64,000 bases of DNA. Source: Stemphylium vesicarium (Eukaryota > Ascomycota > Dothideomycetes > Pleosporales > Pleosporaceae). The stretch is taken from contig QXCR01000102.1 of assembly GCA_004380135.1 (NCBI GenBank), positions 173,035 through 237,034 of the forward strand, written 5' to 3'. The first letter of the stretch is position 1, and every line of letters starts with the position of its first letter. The translations under genes and the position numbers were made by a program. Of this stretch, positions 24,248 to 37,196 are shown in pieces. The notes under the pieces are model-generated. The model searched no databases. It had not been told where the DNA came from and saw only the letters and a list, made by a program, of their open reading frames with translations.

Positions 24248-26012
24248 ATGGCCATTGCGAAATCTTCCGACAGCCTTCCCGCTGATGGCAAATCGAACTT
24301 CGACATAACCGGAAGCGGCAGCAACAGCGAAGTTGAAGTCGACAAGTCCAAGGCCAGAGTGAAAGACGGTTCTGCATTCGTCATGACAGGCCTTTCCAAC
24401 GACCATTATCGACCGATCGAAACCTATGAAGGCATCCATCGGTATGATCCCGGCTTTGTATGGGAGAAGACGGAGGAGAAACGTCTCGTGCGGAAGGTAT
24501 GTATGCGCTCAGCAACCCAACTTCAATTGATACCTCTTGCTAAACCTCCACAGATTGACAAGCGCATCTGTACCTGGGTGTGCCTCATGTTCTTCGCCCT
24601 CCAACTCGATCGAGGCAATATCTCCCAGGCTCTTAGCGACAACATGCTCGACGACCTCAGCATGGACACCAATGATTACAACTATGGCCAGACTATCTTT
24701 TACCTCTGCTTCCTGTTCGCCGAGCTGCCATCTCAGCTCATCAGCAAAAAGATTGGGCCTGACAACTGGATCCCGATCCAGATGGTGTCTTGGAGTCTGG
24801 TCGCTAGTTTGCAGGCTTTCTTGAGCGGCCGCAGCTCCTTCTTTGCTTGTCGCGCATTGTTGGGCCTGATCGAGGGTGGCTTCATCCCAGATAATATCCT
24901 CTACCTCAGCTACTTCTATACGGGTTGGGAGCTACCTGGTCGTCTGAGTTGGTTCTGGGTGAGCTACCAATCAACGCAGATTATTTCCGCCTTCCTCGCA
25001 TTCGGAATACTGCGTCTGGGCGGAACCAATGGTATGGAAGGTTGGCGATGGCTGTTCGCGCTCGAGGGTATGTTGACAGGCCTCATCGGCATCGCTTCCT
25101 GGTTTTACCTGCCCCCGAGTCCAACGCAGTCGGCGAGCAAGGCCTGGAACCCGTTCCGTGGAAAAGATGGATGGTTTGATGAGCGGGAAGAGAAAATCAT
25201 GGTTAACAGAATACTGAGGGATGACCCAAGTAAAGGAGATATGCACAACCGCCAGGGTCTGAGTATCCAGATGTTGTGGGAATGTGTCAAGGATTATCAC
25301 ATGTGGCCGATATACTTACTCGGCTTGTCTTGGATGATCCCTACGAATCCTTCAACCTCATATCTTACACTGCAACTTCGGTCGCTTGGATTCGGCACCT
25401 TTGAGACCAATCTACTCACCGTAAGTAATACCTTTGTATGCGTCTCAGGCAAGAACTAATTCGAAGTAGATTCCGGCATACGTTATCTTTATCCTGCAGC
25501 TACTCTTCTACACCTGGCTGTCGGAGCGCCTGAACGAACGCTTTCTCGTCGGTCTCCTTTCCCAAGTTTGGGCGCTGCCACTTCTCATCGCCCTTGAGTT
25601 CATATCTGCGGGCGCATCGCCCTGGGCGCGATGGGTGCTGTCTACCCTGCTCGTGGGCCATCCGTACATCCACGCCATCCTTGTCGCGATCACCTCGCGC
25701 AACGCCGGCACGGTACGAACGCGAACAGTCGCCTCGGCGCTCTACAACATGTGCGTCCAAGCCAGCAGTATCATCAGCCAGAACATATACCGCGAAGACG
25801 ACAAGCCGTTGTATCGTAGAGGCAATAAGGTTTTGTTAGCGATTTGCGCGTACAACTTCGTGCTATTTGCGGGCGCGAAGTTGTACTACGTCGCTGTGAA
25901 TAGGAAGAGAGCTGGCATTTGGGAAGGCATGACGAAAGAGGAGAAAGAAACGTATTTGGAAACTACAAAGGACGAGGGGAATAAGCGCTTGGATTTCCGA
26001 TTCGCGCATTGA
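24248..26012 (+). CDS. Major facilitator transporter, Dal5/allantoate-permease (ACS) family
   Basis: Three exons (24248-24496, 24554-25420, 25470-26012) give 552 residues. A hydrophilic N-terminus of about 85 residues is followed by RICTWVCLMFFALQLDRGNI, the family's first transmembrane helix with its LDRGN motif. About twelve hydrophobic segments follow, with a central cytosolic loop around residues 270-330. The first intron (57 bp) is a multiple of three and free of stops, but it has a good donor (GTATGT), a CTAAAC branch and a CAG acceptor, and it interrupts the usual KIDKR join, so I treat it as spliced. The family includes Dal5 (allantoate, ureidosuccinate), Tna1 and the yeast sulfonate carrier Soa1. 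Next to a TauD-like enzyme, sulfonate import is the best guess but is not shown by sequence alone. Confidence 0.92.
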
Positions 26013-26376
26013 GCGTGTTAGGTATTGGCGGAGTTGGGAAGCTCCAGGTTGCTTTCCAAGGTTCGGCTGACGCATGAACTAGCCTTATTGGGATATGATG
26101 ACGTTGCGCGCTCTCATTTTCAAGTGCAGGTCAATGATGATGGAGGTATTCAACTCTTTTGTCGTAAATGTACGGTATTATTAAGCTTACTACTCTATGT
26201 ATCTACGTCAAAACACAAATAAATTCATCGCTTCGAGAGAGCACAATCCGAACTGGTTTACCGTGAAGACGAAAGTACTTGCATAAAGGGCCCAAATCGA
26301 ACGTTGCACGGGTAAGAAACTATACTATAGTTATAATGTCCGACCCATCACCAGTCACAAGTACACCAAGAGCGTA

Positions 26377-28374
26377 CTACACGATCCATCTCAACGCATC
26401 GGGAATTTCTTCTGAGTCTTGATGATAACAGATTTCCATCCACCCAACCCTAGTAAACGTCGTTGTTGCCCCCCCAGCGCGACGCAACAGCATACAGAAT
26501 ATTTCCTGAGCACAGCCAGTAAAGTAGCCAGTTCCGCTGGATTCTGTAATCGGGATGCAGAACACTGGCTCTTGATTGGGCTTGGACCACATCTCTGTAT
26601 ACCGGCCCCCAAGGTCATGTTCGTATTTCCACCTGTGGCTCGCGCCGCGTAAGTAAAAATCGCGTGACACAGAACTGCGTAATGAGTACAGGTCTATTTC
26701 ACCTAGTCTCCCACTCAGGCATATGTAGCCGCCTGTGATGTGACTGTAGATATTGCCGAAGGTACTTTGTATCTCCACCTCATCGACTTGGGCGAGAGGC
26801 TTTGGGGCGACAAGATTTCCAGCATTCGGATATCTCAGGAAGACCTTCCCTGAGAAATCTAGAGATTTTCAACACCACTAAGGGCCTGGGAAACTGGTGA
26901 GCTCTATCTTTCGTGATCCCTGAACAACGACTTACAGCGAAAAACATCTAGCATTGTAATGGTAACATCGTACGTATGGCTATGAAGCCTCCAGCACAAA
27001 TCGTCAGCAAGCTCCTGCTTTTATAGGCCGGCTATGTATTCGTCATTGGTGTACGATTGCGTCTCTTGAGCAAGACCAGCAAGGGCTGCAAGTCTATCAG
27101 TCTTTTGAGTCAACTAAGTTTGACAATAAAGTGCTGAGAGTCTTCTCCAATTTAACGGAGCTTTTTCCCGAACGTCTTTTGTTGATATTTTCCAGTTTTT
27201 CCATGATTCCATAGGAGGAACACCATTCGGATAGATCTCAGAGGCTTGTAACATCCGACATTCCCAAAAAAACTGCGAAGAGAAGTGTAATGTGCGTGGA
27301 CTTAGCAAACGTTCTTGGAGAACCCAGCCCCGCTGATTTACACTAGCACAGGATACGGTATCGATGTAATGATAACTTCCAAATGAGTAAATGTATGACT
27401 GTTCATGCCCTTTTCTTTGGATACGAACTCCGTATGGTGTGATTGGGTATGGATCTTGGTGTTTATACAGCCCCGGGGATCCATTTGAGGCCGCTGCAGC
27501 TGCAATGTTACACACTGAATGTTTGTAAACTCGATTCATGAGAGCAGATTCTGCTAGCCAATCTTCTGCAGAGTTCTGTAAGATGCAAAGAGAATCAATC
27601 CAAAGATGTCGAATTCCCAGCCTTCGTGTGAAAAGAATGGCGTCTCGAAAAGTGGGAGCCAAATCTTTCCACGGTACTGCCTCCATCAATTGCTCTTGGT
27701 TGGTGGTGGTGAGACGAAGTATATTCTCAGCTGCCCAGAGATGCGTGAGCGATATGTATAGTGGTGCAGAGGGTTTTTTTCAGGAAGCTGGAAGTTGCAA
27801 CGATTATGGGCTCCACAGCGGGGCAACTACTTCCCACGTCGATCAAACGGGTCGGCAACCAAGATGCTCGGTCTTGATCACGGCATTGGTCGTGGGTACT
27901 GATACAGTCTGAAACCCAGCGTGTAGCAAGTGAGTGGCAGTCATCAGACTCGGTATTCTGAGGCCTGGGCTGTCCTGGCGTATTCATCTTCGTGTCTAGA
28001 TAATATCACCAGTATGCGTAATAGGAGTAGACCAAGGTCGACCCACTTGACACAAGTAGTAGATGAATCTCGAAGAATAGATCAAGGTCTAAACAAACAT
28101 CCCTGACATCAATTTCTTCTGGGCGAAACACCACCGATTTGAACTCATGTTCCGTGTCATCCCAACCTAAGCCATAGAACAGCATGATGTTTTCCTACTT
28201 GTCAACCGCGTCAGTTTCCGACTCAGTAAGCCGACCTCATACAATCGCGCAAAATGAACACCCAGCATTTGCTGAAGCGAGGAAGTCTTCTGCAAGTCGT
28301 TGAAAGGCAAAGAAGTAATTTGTGCTCGGCTCCTCGTCCGATTGCCGAAAAAAGGCTACGCATGAAGAACATAA
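26377..28374 (-). pseudogene. Heterokaryon-incompatibility (HET) domain gene, inactivated
   Basis: Read from 28374 downward, the frame shows an N-terminal LCSSC motif, the SANAGCSFC segment, WLPTRLIDVG, then the HET core with SLTHLWAAENILRLTTTNQE, IRHLWIDSLCI, DWLAESALM and RGWVLQERLLSPRTLHF. A C-terminal WSW-type motif and a trailing 165-codon stretch end at 26377. Lesions I can see: TGA at 28237-28239, TAG at 28195-28197, TGA at 28006-28008, a one-base shift at a seven-T run (27774-27780 on the plus strand), TAG at 27114-27116, TAA at 27021-27023, and TAG/TGA at 26878-26880 and 26869-26871 inside the WSW motif. A probable intron (26935-26886) restores the final frame. HET proteins trigger non-self recognition and cell death. 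This copy cannot make a full protein. Confidence 0.87.
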
Positions 28375-29030
28375 TGATTCATTTAGGTCGGATTCGGGTT
28401 ACGAAGGCATGTCCCTAGTAGTTTGCACCACGTCCATCACGTAGATGGGAAAGGCGATCGCTGTTTCTCCGTGTCAAGCTGCAGCGCTGGCCTCGTCAAC
28501 GAGCGACACGGCGAGGATCTAGCCGAGAGCATTTGCGTATTCGACTCGCTCAAGGCGTGAGAGTCCTGTGACGACTGTATATCGAATGATGACTTGACGA
28601 ACAGTGAACGATAGTAAAGCAGAGCGCGGCGAACAGATACGACGGTGATTGCAGTCAGATTGTGGGGAAGAAGGAAAAGAGGAATTGAAGTGACAAGGCT
28701 GAGCAGCTCAGCTGAACATAGGCAACAGCCAAACCCGAGAAGGCGCTAACATGCCAACATGCAGTGTAACCCTCAAGAAATTCGCTAAACGCAACCCTCA
28801 AGCATCACACCATCACATCCCCCTGCACGTCGTCTACAATCTCAAGTTACGGATTCAATCTTCCGTAAAACATCATATTAACCCAATACAAAACATTCGT
28901 CTAGCTTTTTTCGAGGAAGAAAAAAAAAGAGCATAGTTCCCTTTGATTGATGGAGGAAACGCCTCTACCGCTCCCCACCACTCTTTACATCCAAACGCCA
29001 GGCTATAGTACAGAAAGTACGGTACGGCAC
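28375..29030. other. Intergenic interval between the HET relic and RVB1 3' end
   Basis: No gene is seen. The part near 28375 would be the former promoter of the HET gene. The part from about 28870 to 29030 is the 3' side of RVB1 and includes an A-rich run near 28919-28929. Small ORFs such as 28751-28936 have no family resemblance. Confidence 0.45.
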
Positions 29031-30521
<1,491 letters not shown>

Positions 30522-31583
30522 TTTGGCTGTCGCAAACACTCAATTATATACGGGGGAAATAGAGCGATTATCGGGGATCTAGTCTTGTTTGGGTGGTGGG
30601 AAGTGTTGGCGGTGGATGTAGCTGGGCGCGTCGTGTTGGGCGTGTCTTGAAGCTCGAAGTTTTGGGGAGGGATGGCAGTTCGCGAAGGCACTACTAGCGC
30701 GTCCATGGCTCACCACAGCGCTGGCACACTCAAGTCAGTCACCCGCGCTGATTCCCCACCCTCCGCCTCCACTCGCAGAAGCAGGGCAGTCACGGTCCCA
30801 GACGACTCTCTACCTTTCACCGTGGGCTCCTGAACATTCTGACTATCGCCTCTTCGTCTCCAAATTGGCCTCATTTTCCGCTTGCTTTGCTGCATGTCGC
30901 TCCTTCCTCCCTGGCGTCGCCCGTTCGCTGTCGTCACACGACGCCGACCCTGTCGCAGTCAGGGACACTTCGCCCAACGGGGCCACAAACAAAGCGTACA
31001 GTATTCAATATCTCTTCGGCTACGCACACAACTGACAGCGCTACAGGCACTGTTCTCGGATTTAATGTCTTTGCATCGCTGTCACCCTCTCGGGGCTTCT
31101 TCGCCCGCATCATCATGACAACTCCTTTGCCCAAAAGCCGCACCAAGTTTTTCAACAAGCTACACATGGCCTCTGGCTGCATCGCAGGCGCCAACGGCCA
31201 CAAGGAGGGCGCAATAGCCCCTCTTACTGTGTACCAGGCCCGGCCTCCAGTCGAACCCACTTTCCGACTACCCTAACGAGCCAAGACAACCATGGAACAT
31301 CACAAACCGACAACGCAACACATATTTTGGAAAATTATCTGCATTTTATTCGGGCCGCCAATTACAGCAGTGTACTCGTACAGCAAGAGATATACTCGCA
31401 TTTCCTCCCTTTTTGCTACTGCACCACGCCAAATGCTGGGTACAATGGGCAGCCCATATCTTCGACTAAATGGGCCACCGATAAAAGACAAACCTCGTCA
31501 CTCGTAATCCATTGTCGGCATTGGTACCATGGTCATGGCACCTCTAGGGTGAAGTCGGTTGGCAGGAGTATACTATACAATCG

Positions 31584-31618
<35 letters not shown>

Positions 31619-31852
31619 CATGGGATGGATGGCGCGCAATCAATGGTGAGTGAAGTCGCACAAATATTAGGCACGCATTGACGTTCCGCCTCAGCTCTGC
31701 TTCGTTATCGGTGGCGATACCCGATCGGCCGTACAAAGAAGCTGAAAGCCGTTCATTCATGTATAGAAGAGAAGGGATGAAATCGGTCCAATCATCGAAC
31801 ACAGGTGGCAGGCCAAGAAGTCACGCGAAAACAGGAGGCTGTGTCCAAGAGT
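30522..31852. other. Gene-free stretch upstream of RVB1, with a TG microsatellite
   Basis: About 1.3 kb lie between the RVB1 start (minus strand) and the 3' end of the BET gene. Two ORFs of roughly 80-130 codons (30882-31118 and 30887-31276) lack an ATG at their start and have no recognisable family. A (TG)n dinucleotide run lies at 31585-31616. No RNA gene was recognised. Confidence 0.45.
31585..31616. repeat. (TG)16 dinucleotide microsatellite
   Basis: Sixteen uninterrupted TG units lie about 240 bp beyond the stop codon of the BET bromodomain gene, in the gap toward RVB1. The run is seen directly and is probably length-variable between isolates. Confidence 0.95.
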
Positions 31853-34723
31853 CTACTCCTCTTCACTCTCGGACCCGCTCGACTCATCGTCGTCGCTGGA
31901 TGCATCATGCACTGCACAGGTTAGTTGGTGGTTTGGAAAAGCGAGCACTGACAACTTACCAGGTGGAGACTGGCTGGATCCAGATGCACCGCCCTGGAAG
32001 GACTGCAACTTTTCTTGGATCTTCCGCATGTTGTCTTCCTGTTCCGACTTGCCCATGGGCTTGTTCTTCTTGGGCCGGCTTGCCGCCTGCTTGGACACTT
32101 GCCTAGGTGGCTCGAAATCGTCGTCGGCTACCGCGCCGCCCTTGGGACCACGCAGAGACTTAATGAACCTCAACAGCTCTCTAAGCGTGTCGTCGGTGAT
32201 CTCGTCCATGTCAAGCTCCATCTCATCGTCATTGACGTTGGCGAGGTGCGGGCATCCGTTGCGAATAATTTGGACTGCCCGGCGCATATCGACATCTCCG
32301 AGAGTGCTGATGCCTTCGGAAATCTCCTGCTTCTGAGCGAAACTCAGAGGGGCAGGCGCCTTGACCTTCTTAGGTGGCGCAGTCTTGATGGGCTTGGACG
32401 GAGGTGGTACTGCCAGAGGAAGACTCTTCCTCTTCGCAGGTGGCGCCGCCGCCTTCTTCTTCTTGCCGGGCAACTTTGGTGAGGCACGTTTTCCGCCAGT
32501 CTGCTGCTGCAAAAGCTGCTGGGCCGTCGCGTTCAGCTGAGCAATCTGCTGCTGAATGGCAAGGAATTGGGCCTGGGCAGGATCTACCTCCTCTTCGTCT
32601 TCATCGTCTTCATCCTCCTCGTCAGAGTAAAGTTCACTGGGAGAATGCTCAGGGGCAGGGGCATGCTGGGCTAGCCAGTCCGACTTCTCCTTCCACAGAC
32701 TCTCGAAAAGCTCCTCGAGTTTATGTCCCATTTGGTTGACGGCATCACCTTCAGGATTGAACTTGTAGCAGTTGTGGAACACGAGCTGGGCATCGGCGTA
32801 GAAATCCTTCGCGCTCTGGTATACTCCGTTCTTCAAGTTCTTCTCAATCGTCCCAAAGTCCATGGGCTTCTTGATGATCTTGAGGTAAGAAGGAATGTTG
32901 AGGGCGACGGGATCTACCGGAGTGACGAAGGGGTAAGTGACGGTGCTGTACTTGGGCTTCATGAGCTCCGTGATTACAGACTCGCAGAATTTCAGCTCCT
33001 GCTGGAACTTCTTCCTTCTCGGCTTAGCATTGGTGTAGGGCAAATCTTTCGAAGGCCTATGGATCTCTCGCTTCGGCCGGCCATCGGTTGTAGACGAGTC
33101 ACGGCGAATAAGCGGAGTGCCATCCTGTTGTAAGGGCCAGGCAGCCTGTGGCGACGTTGCCGCTGGAGCAGCAACAGCCGGAGACTTGACGTGGGGCGGA
33201 GCAACGCGCGACTCGCGCCTGGCTTTTTGCGCAGCTGTGTTTACCGTTGGCTTCTTCACCTTGGGTGGCTTGGGTGGCTCTTCGGCAGCAGCGCCCCGAG
33301 GCATTTTACCCATGCCCTTCAAAAAGTAGGCTCGCAGGTTGTATCCCGCCTGTGTGACAGGGTGCTGCTTGTTGTTGAAAAGCTCGCTGTTGGTAATCAT
33401 CTGGTCAAGATCTGCCATGAAGTCCCTCACATACTTGTACTTCTTCTCCTTCAACTTGGCCTCCATGGTCGTCAAATCCATGGGATTTTTGACAACCTCA
33501 GGGTAAGTAGGGATATTGAGCGCTATAGGGTCCACGGGATCCTTGAATGCTAAAGACACTTTGATCTTCTTCGTGTTCCTTATCCGTTCCAACAAAAACT
33601 TGTTCTGTGCATCCGTCATGGGCGTGGTTGGCCATTCCTCCCAGTCGACAGCTTTGTGGACACCAGAGGCTTCGTGCGCCGAATCGGACGCTGGTCCCGG
33701 GGTACCGCTGCTGCCGTTGGGCTGCTCGGCCTGATTCGGCACCTCGGGAAGTTTGAAGTCGGTCGGAGCCCCCGATTCGTCTTCAGTTTTTGTGCGCTTC
33801 GCATCGGGAATGTCATCGTCGTCATCTTCGCGCGGACGCACTTTGCCGGACGACGGTGCGTCTTCCATCTCACGGTCTACGATCGCAGGTGATTGAGTGG
33901 AAGAGGTTGGCGCAGTAGCAGGGTCAGTGGTGGTCTTGATTGTCAGGTCATTCATCGGTTTCGTCGGCGCACCAGAAGACTCGGCAGGTTTTGATTCCTC
34001 AGGTGCGTCGGCAGAGGTGTCCATGCTGTCTGTGGCAGGCTCTTCCTCTTTCGAGGCAATCTGAGTCTCGGGCACTTCCTGCGTACTGCCAGTAGTTTCC
34101 TGAGTGGCCGCGGACGGCTCCTCCGTAGTGACCGGTTCGTCGCGTACGTCTGAGGTGGGCGCCTCCAAGGCGTTTGTCACTGTCGCACCTATATCCGAAT
34201 CGCCGAACAACGAGTTGGTGTCTTGCTGATTTTCAGGCAGGTACTGGGCGACGCCGTCGATTCCGGAGGAGACGTTAGTGGTGGGCTCAACTGCAGGCTC
34301 AACTGCAGGCTCATCCGCAGGCGCTGGCATGTCCATGTTTGCGTGGTTTCCGTTCACGGTTGGTTTCGATTGCGCAAGGTCGTCGACTTTGGTGTCGACT
34401 TCTGTGTCATCAAAGAGGACATCGTGAACGCTGCAAGATATTAATAGGCATTGCGCAAGGTGAGAGAGAACGAAGTGAATGCGCGTAGAGCGCAGTGATG
34501 GATGAAGTAAGAGGGCGACTTACCCATTTGTCTCAGTCTCGACTGCCATTGCGTCTGCCGGCGCAAAAGCGCTCGCCTTAAGGTCCAGGGAAGATTGATC
34601 GACAGCAGGTGAGGTCATTACTGCCATAGGGCCATGAAAGTGAAAGGCGGGTTTGCGCGCGGCTGACAAGGAAATTGCACTGTTTGGGGGTGTTGCCAAT
34701 CTGGGTTTGTTAGCGACCGCCAT
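31853..34723 (-). CDS. BDF1: BET-family double-bromodomain transcription regulator (Bdf1-like)
   Basis: Three minus-strand exons (34723-34524, 34430-31960, 31911-31853) encode about 909 residues. Bromodomain 1 lies near residues 336-450, with KDPVDPIALNIPTY and the acetyl-lysine Asn in SELFNNKQHP. Bromodomain 2 lies near 546-650, with TPVDPVALNIPSY and the HNCYKFNPEGDAV loop. An acidic stretch and a Gln-rich helix follow, then an extraterminal (ET) domain near 762-830 with LSFAQKQEISEGI. The C-terminus is Ser/Glu-rich, a likely CK2 target. Yeast Bdf1 binds acetylated H4 and links to TFIID and SWR1. The last intron is 48 bp, in phase and stop-free, so retention would add 16 residues. Long low-complexity N-terminal Thr/Pro/Glu regions are usual in fungal members. 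It faces a Utp12-domain gene across a 1.1-kb divergent promoter. Confidence 0.95.
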
Positions 34724-35864
34724 TGCAGGCGCACGCGACTGCGCACTCAACGCGTGTTGATGACGGACAAAGCGAAAGGGTGGGGTGTTGGTCGCGTTTG
34801 CGATAAATGTGGGGCTGAGGATGTGAGGCTAGCGTGGGAAGTGACGCGAGTGATGAGGAGGGGCAGCTGAGGAATATATGTTGCGGAGGCTGAAGGACAC
34901 GTGACTACGTACCAGAGGGTGGCGGCGGCGACGTTTCAAAGAGCCTTCACAGTCGATGATGAGTCAGACTCTGTGCAGAGGCAAAAGACGGACTCGTTTG
35001 TTGTGGTCGATCCGGCGCGTAGAGGGACGGAAAGGCGAATGAGAAAGGCTGGGTGCAGTTGTGCTTCCTCTAAGCAGACGTGCAACAACAACACAAACGT
35101 TGGTGATGAAGATGCGCACGGATGGTGACGGCGGGCTGGGTGCTCGGTGCTCGGACGGCCGGTGAGCGCTAGTGCAATGCGGATGCAAGCAAACGGGGAG
35201 TGGGCGCGATGTTAATTATGTCGGATTTAAACGGTGCAGCGTGGGAGCCTGGAGCCTGGAGCCTAGACTTGGTGGAGGTGTAATGTCTTGGGGGGTAAGC
35301 CGGGAAGGTTGAGTGTGGCGGGGTGCGAGTAAGGGCGGATGATCCGGAGCAGGCGCGTATTGATTGGAGGCAGATCAGGAAAATGGACTCAAGAACGTCG
35401 AAGACAGACGCGAGAGGAGAGGCATTGGGGTTAAGTAGCCCGGCCCTTCCATCTCCGAGCCAAGCCTCGCAGTAGCCCCTGACCTGCCACTAACCTGGAC
35501 GGGTACGTGTCCTTGCCGACCATTGCACCATGTCCTCCCAGCGCCGCCGCCGAATGTCTTGAATTTTTGCTTTCGCGAACTCGTAGCGAGCTGGTGCGCC
35601 TGTTGGAACGCATCCCTTTGATGGGTTTGCAGCCACGCCCTGAGACGGTTGTTGCCATGCCGCGAGATTGAGAGAGCTCTACACCGTAGCGATGATCCCT
35701 GTCTGTGGGGCCGTGCGTGCAGGGGTTGGTAATTCGCTCTTTCCAAAAATTTTGCGACCACTTGCATCTTTGCGCATTGCTTCAGGCTGCAGCACCACGG
35801 CCTCGTCCCAATTTCCTGTCAAGGCCCCGAATACGACGCACCGCCATTCCAGCAGCCCGACAAG
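34724..35864. promoter_or_regulatory. Divergent promoter region of BDF1-like and Utp12-domain genes
   Basis: These 1.1 kb separate two outward-facing genes of chromatin and ribosome assembly. The sequence contains G-rich repeats of gagcctgg type near 35246-35263 and only ORFs without family resemblance. No discrete site is called. A shared growth-linked control is an inference from the pairing. Confidence 0.5.
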
Positions 35865-37196
35865 ATGCCTGCCGCAGTATCAAATTTCAGGAACCGCGAT
35901 CGAGCCCCGCCGGCGAAGAAGGCAAAGTTGGCGCAAATGCCCGCGGCAGTACGTCAAAATGGACTCAAAGCGCTAGTCAACGGCAGCGCTGCAAAGCCCA
36001 CGGCGAAGATAAACGGCGTCAAGAATGCGCGCGCAGAAAAGGTCGACGACGCCACCGCCGTCGTGGAAGGGCCCGCCGATGCCCAGATGGTGGATGCGGA
36101 CGTCATAGAGATCAGCAGTGCCGAGGAGGAGAGCGAGGACAATTCCGACGACGAGCAGGAAGACCCTACACAGGCCAATGCCGAGGAAGACACCCCCGCT
36201 GCAAACGGCGCCGCCGACGAAGACAACGAAGACCTCACATTCGGAGACCGGTTACGCGCAGAGGGCCCCGAGCCTGTACAAGAGTCGCGCATCATAAGTG
36301 TAGAGGATGCTTTTGATCCCAACCCCGAGCGCGCAGTATCCACAACGAAGAACCGCCCGCTGGCACCGCCCAATGCAAACTCTCTTGGCACCGTCTTGAC
36401 CCAAGCCCTTCGCACAAACGACAAGGAGCTCCTGGATTCTTGTCTGCAGGTTGTAGATGTCGAATCTGTATATGCCACTGTCGAGCGATTGCCGTCGCCG
36501 CTGGTAGGAACTCTCTTGCAGAGACTGGCCGAGCGCCTGCACAGGAGCCCTGGTCGGGCGGGCATGCTAATGGCATGGGTGCAATGGTCGCTGTAAGATA
36601 TTTTCCACGAGCTGCACATAAAACATACACTAACTCGTTTTTCACCACACAGTGCCGCACACGGAGGATACCTGGCATCGCAGCCACAAATCGTCAAGCA
36701 GCTTACCGCACTCAACAAGGTTTTGAAGGAACGTTCGAGCGGTCTGATGCCCCTCATGTCCTTGAAAGGACGGTTGGACATGCTCCAGGCTCAACTCGAC
36801 CTCAGGAAGCGGAACCAAGCCGCGAACGACGACGCCGACGAAGCTCTAGTCTACGTCGAGGGTCAGGATGACTACATCTCAGACGACGAGTCGGTCGAAG
36901 GAGCCTCTGCCACCCCGAAGAGGGCGCGACCAGAGATGGATGATGACGAGGAAAGCTCATCGGACGAGATGGGCTTGAACATGGAGATGGATGATGTATC
37001 AGACGAGGGCAGTGAAGGTTCGGATGAAGACCTCATCGACGACGAGGCTGAAGAGACAGACGATGATGAGGGCGAGGATATGTCGGACCCCATGAGCGAC
37101 GATATGGATGACGCCGGTGTTTCCGAGAGCGAAGACGAGTCGAAACCGGAGCGACGATCTACTGCCGCAAGGGCTGGGCTCAAAAGCCGACGCTGA
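35865..37196 (+). CDS. Utp12-domain nucleolar protein (UTP5-like, SSU processome)
   Basis: Two exons (35865-36592, 36653-37196) encode 423 residues, with a 60-bp intron. A basic N-terminus (APPAKKAKL, possible nuclear localisation signal) and an acidic linker are followed by the Utp12/Dip2-type helical domain (about residues 165-315): LGTVLTQALRTNDKELLDSCL, ERLPSPLVGTLLQRLAERL, then LKERSSGLMPLMSLKGRLDML across the splice. The C-terminal 110 residues are almost all Asp/Glu/Ser and end in a basic tail. In yeast this domain closes WD-repeat proteins of the t-UTP/UtpA and UtpB complexes in pre-rRNA processing. No WD repeats are present here, so the protein is shorter than yeast Utp5. The family call is firm but the exact orthologue is not. 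Confidence 0.85.

Noticed and set aside
30882..31276. ORFs upstream of RVB1 as a divergent gene
   Set aside because: They begin at non-ATG codons, differ in frame, and their translations look like pyrimidine-rich leader sequence.
36872..37183. Ser-rich minus-strand ORF over the Utp12-domain gene
   Set aside because: It is the complement of the Asp/Glu-rich tail; antisense GAC/GAG yields Ser/Leu-rich artefacts.
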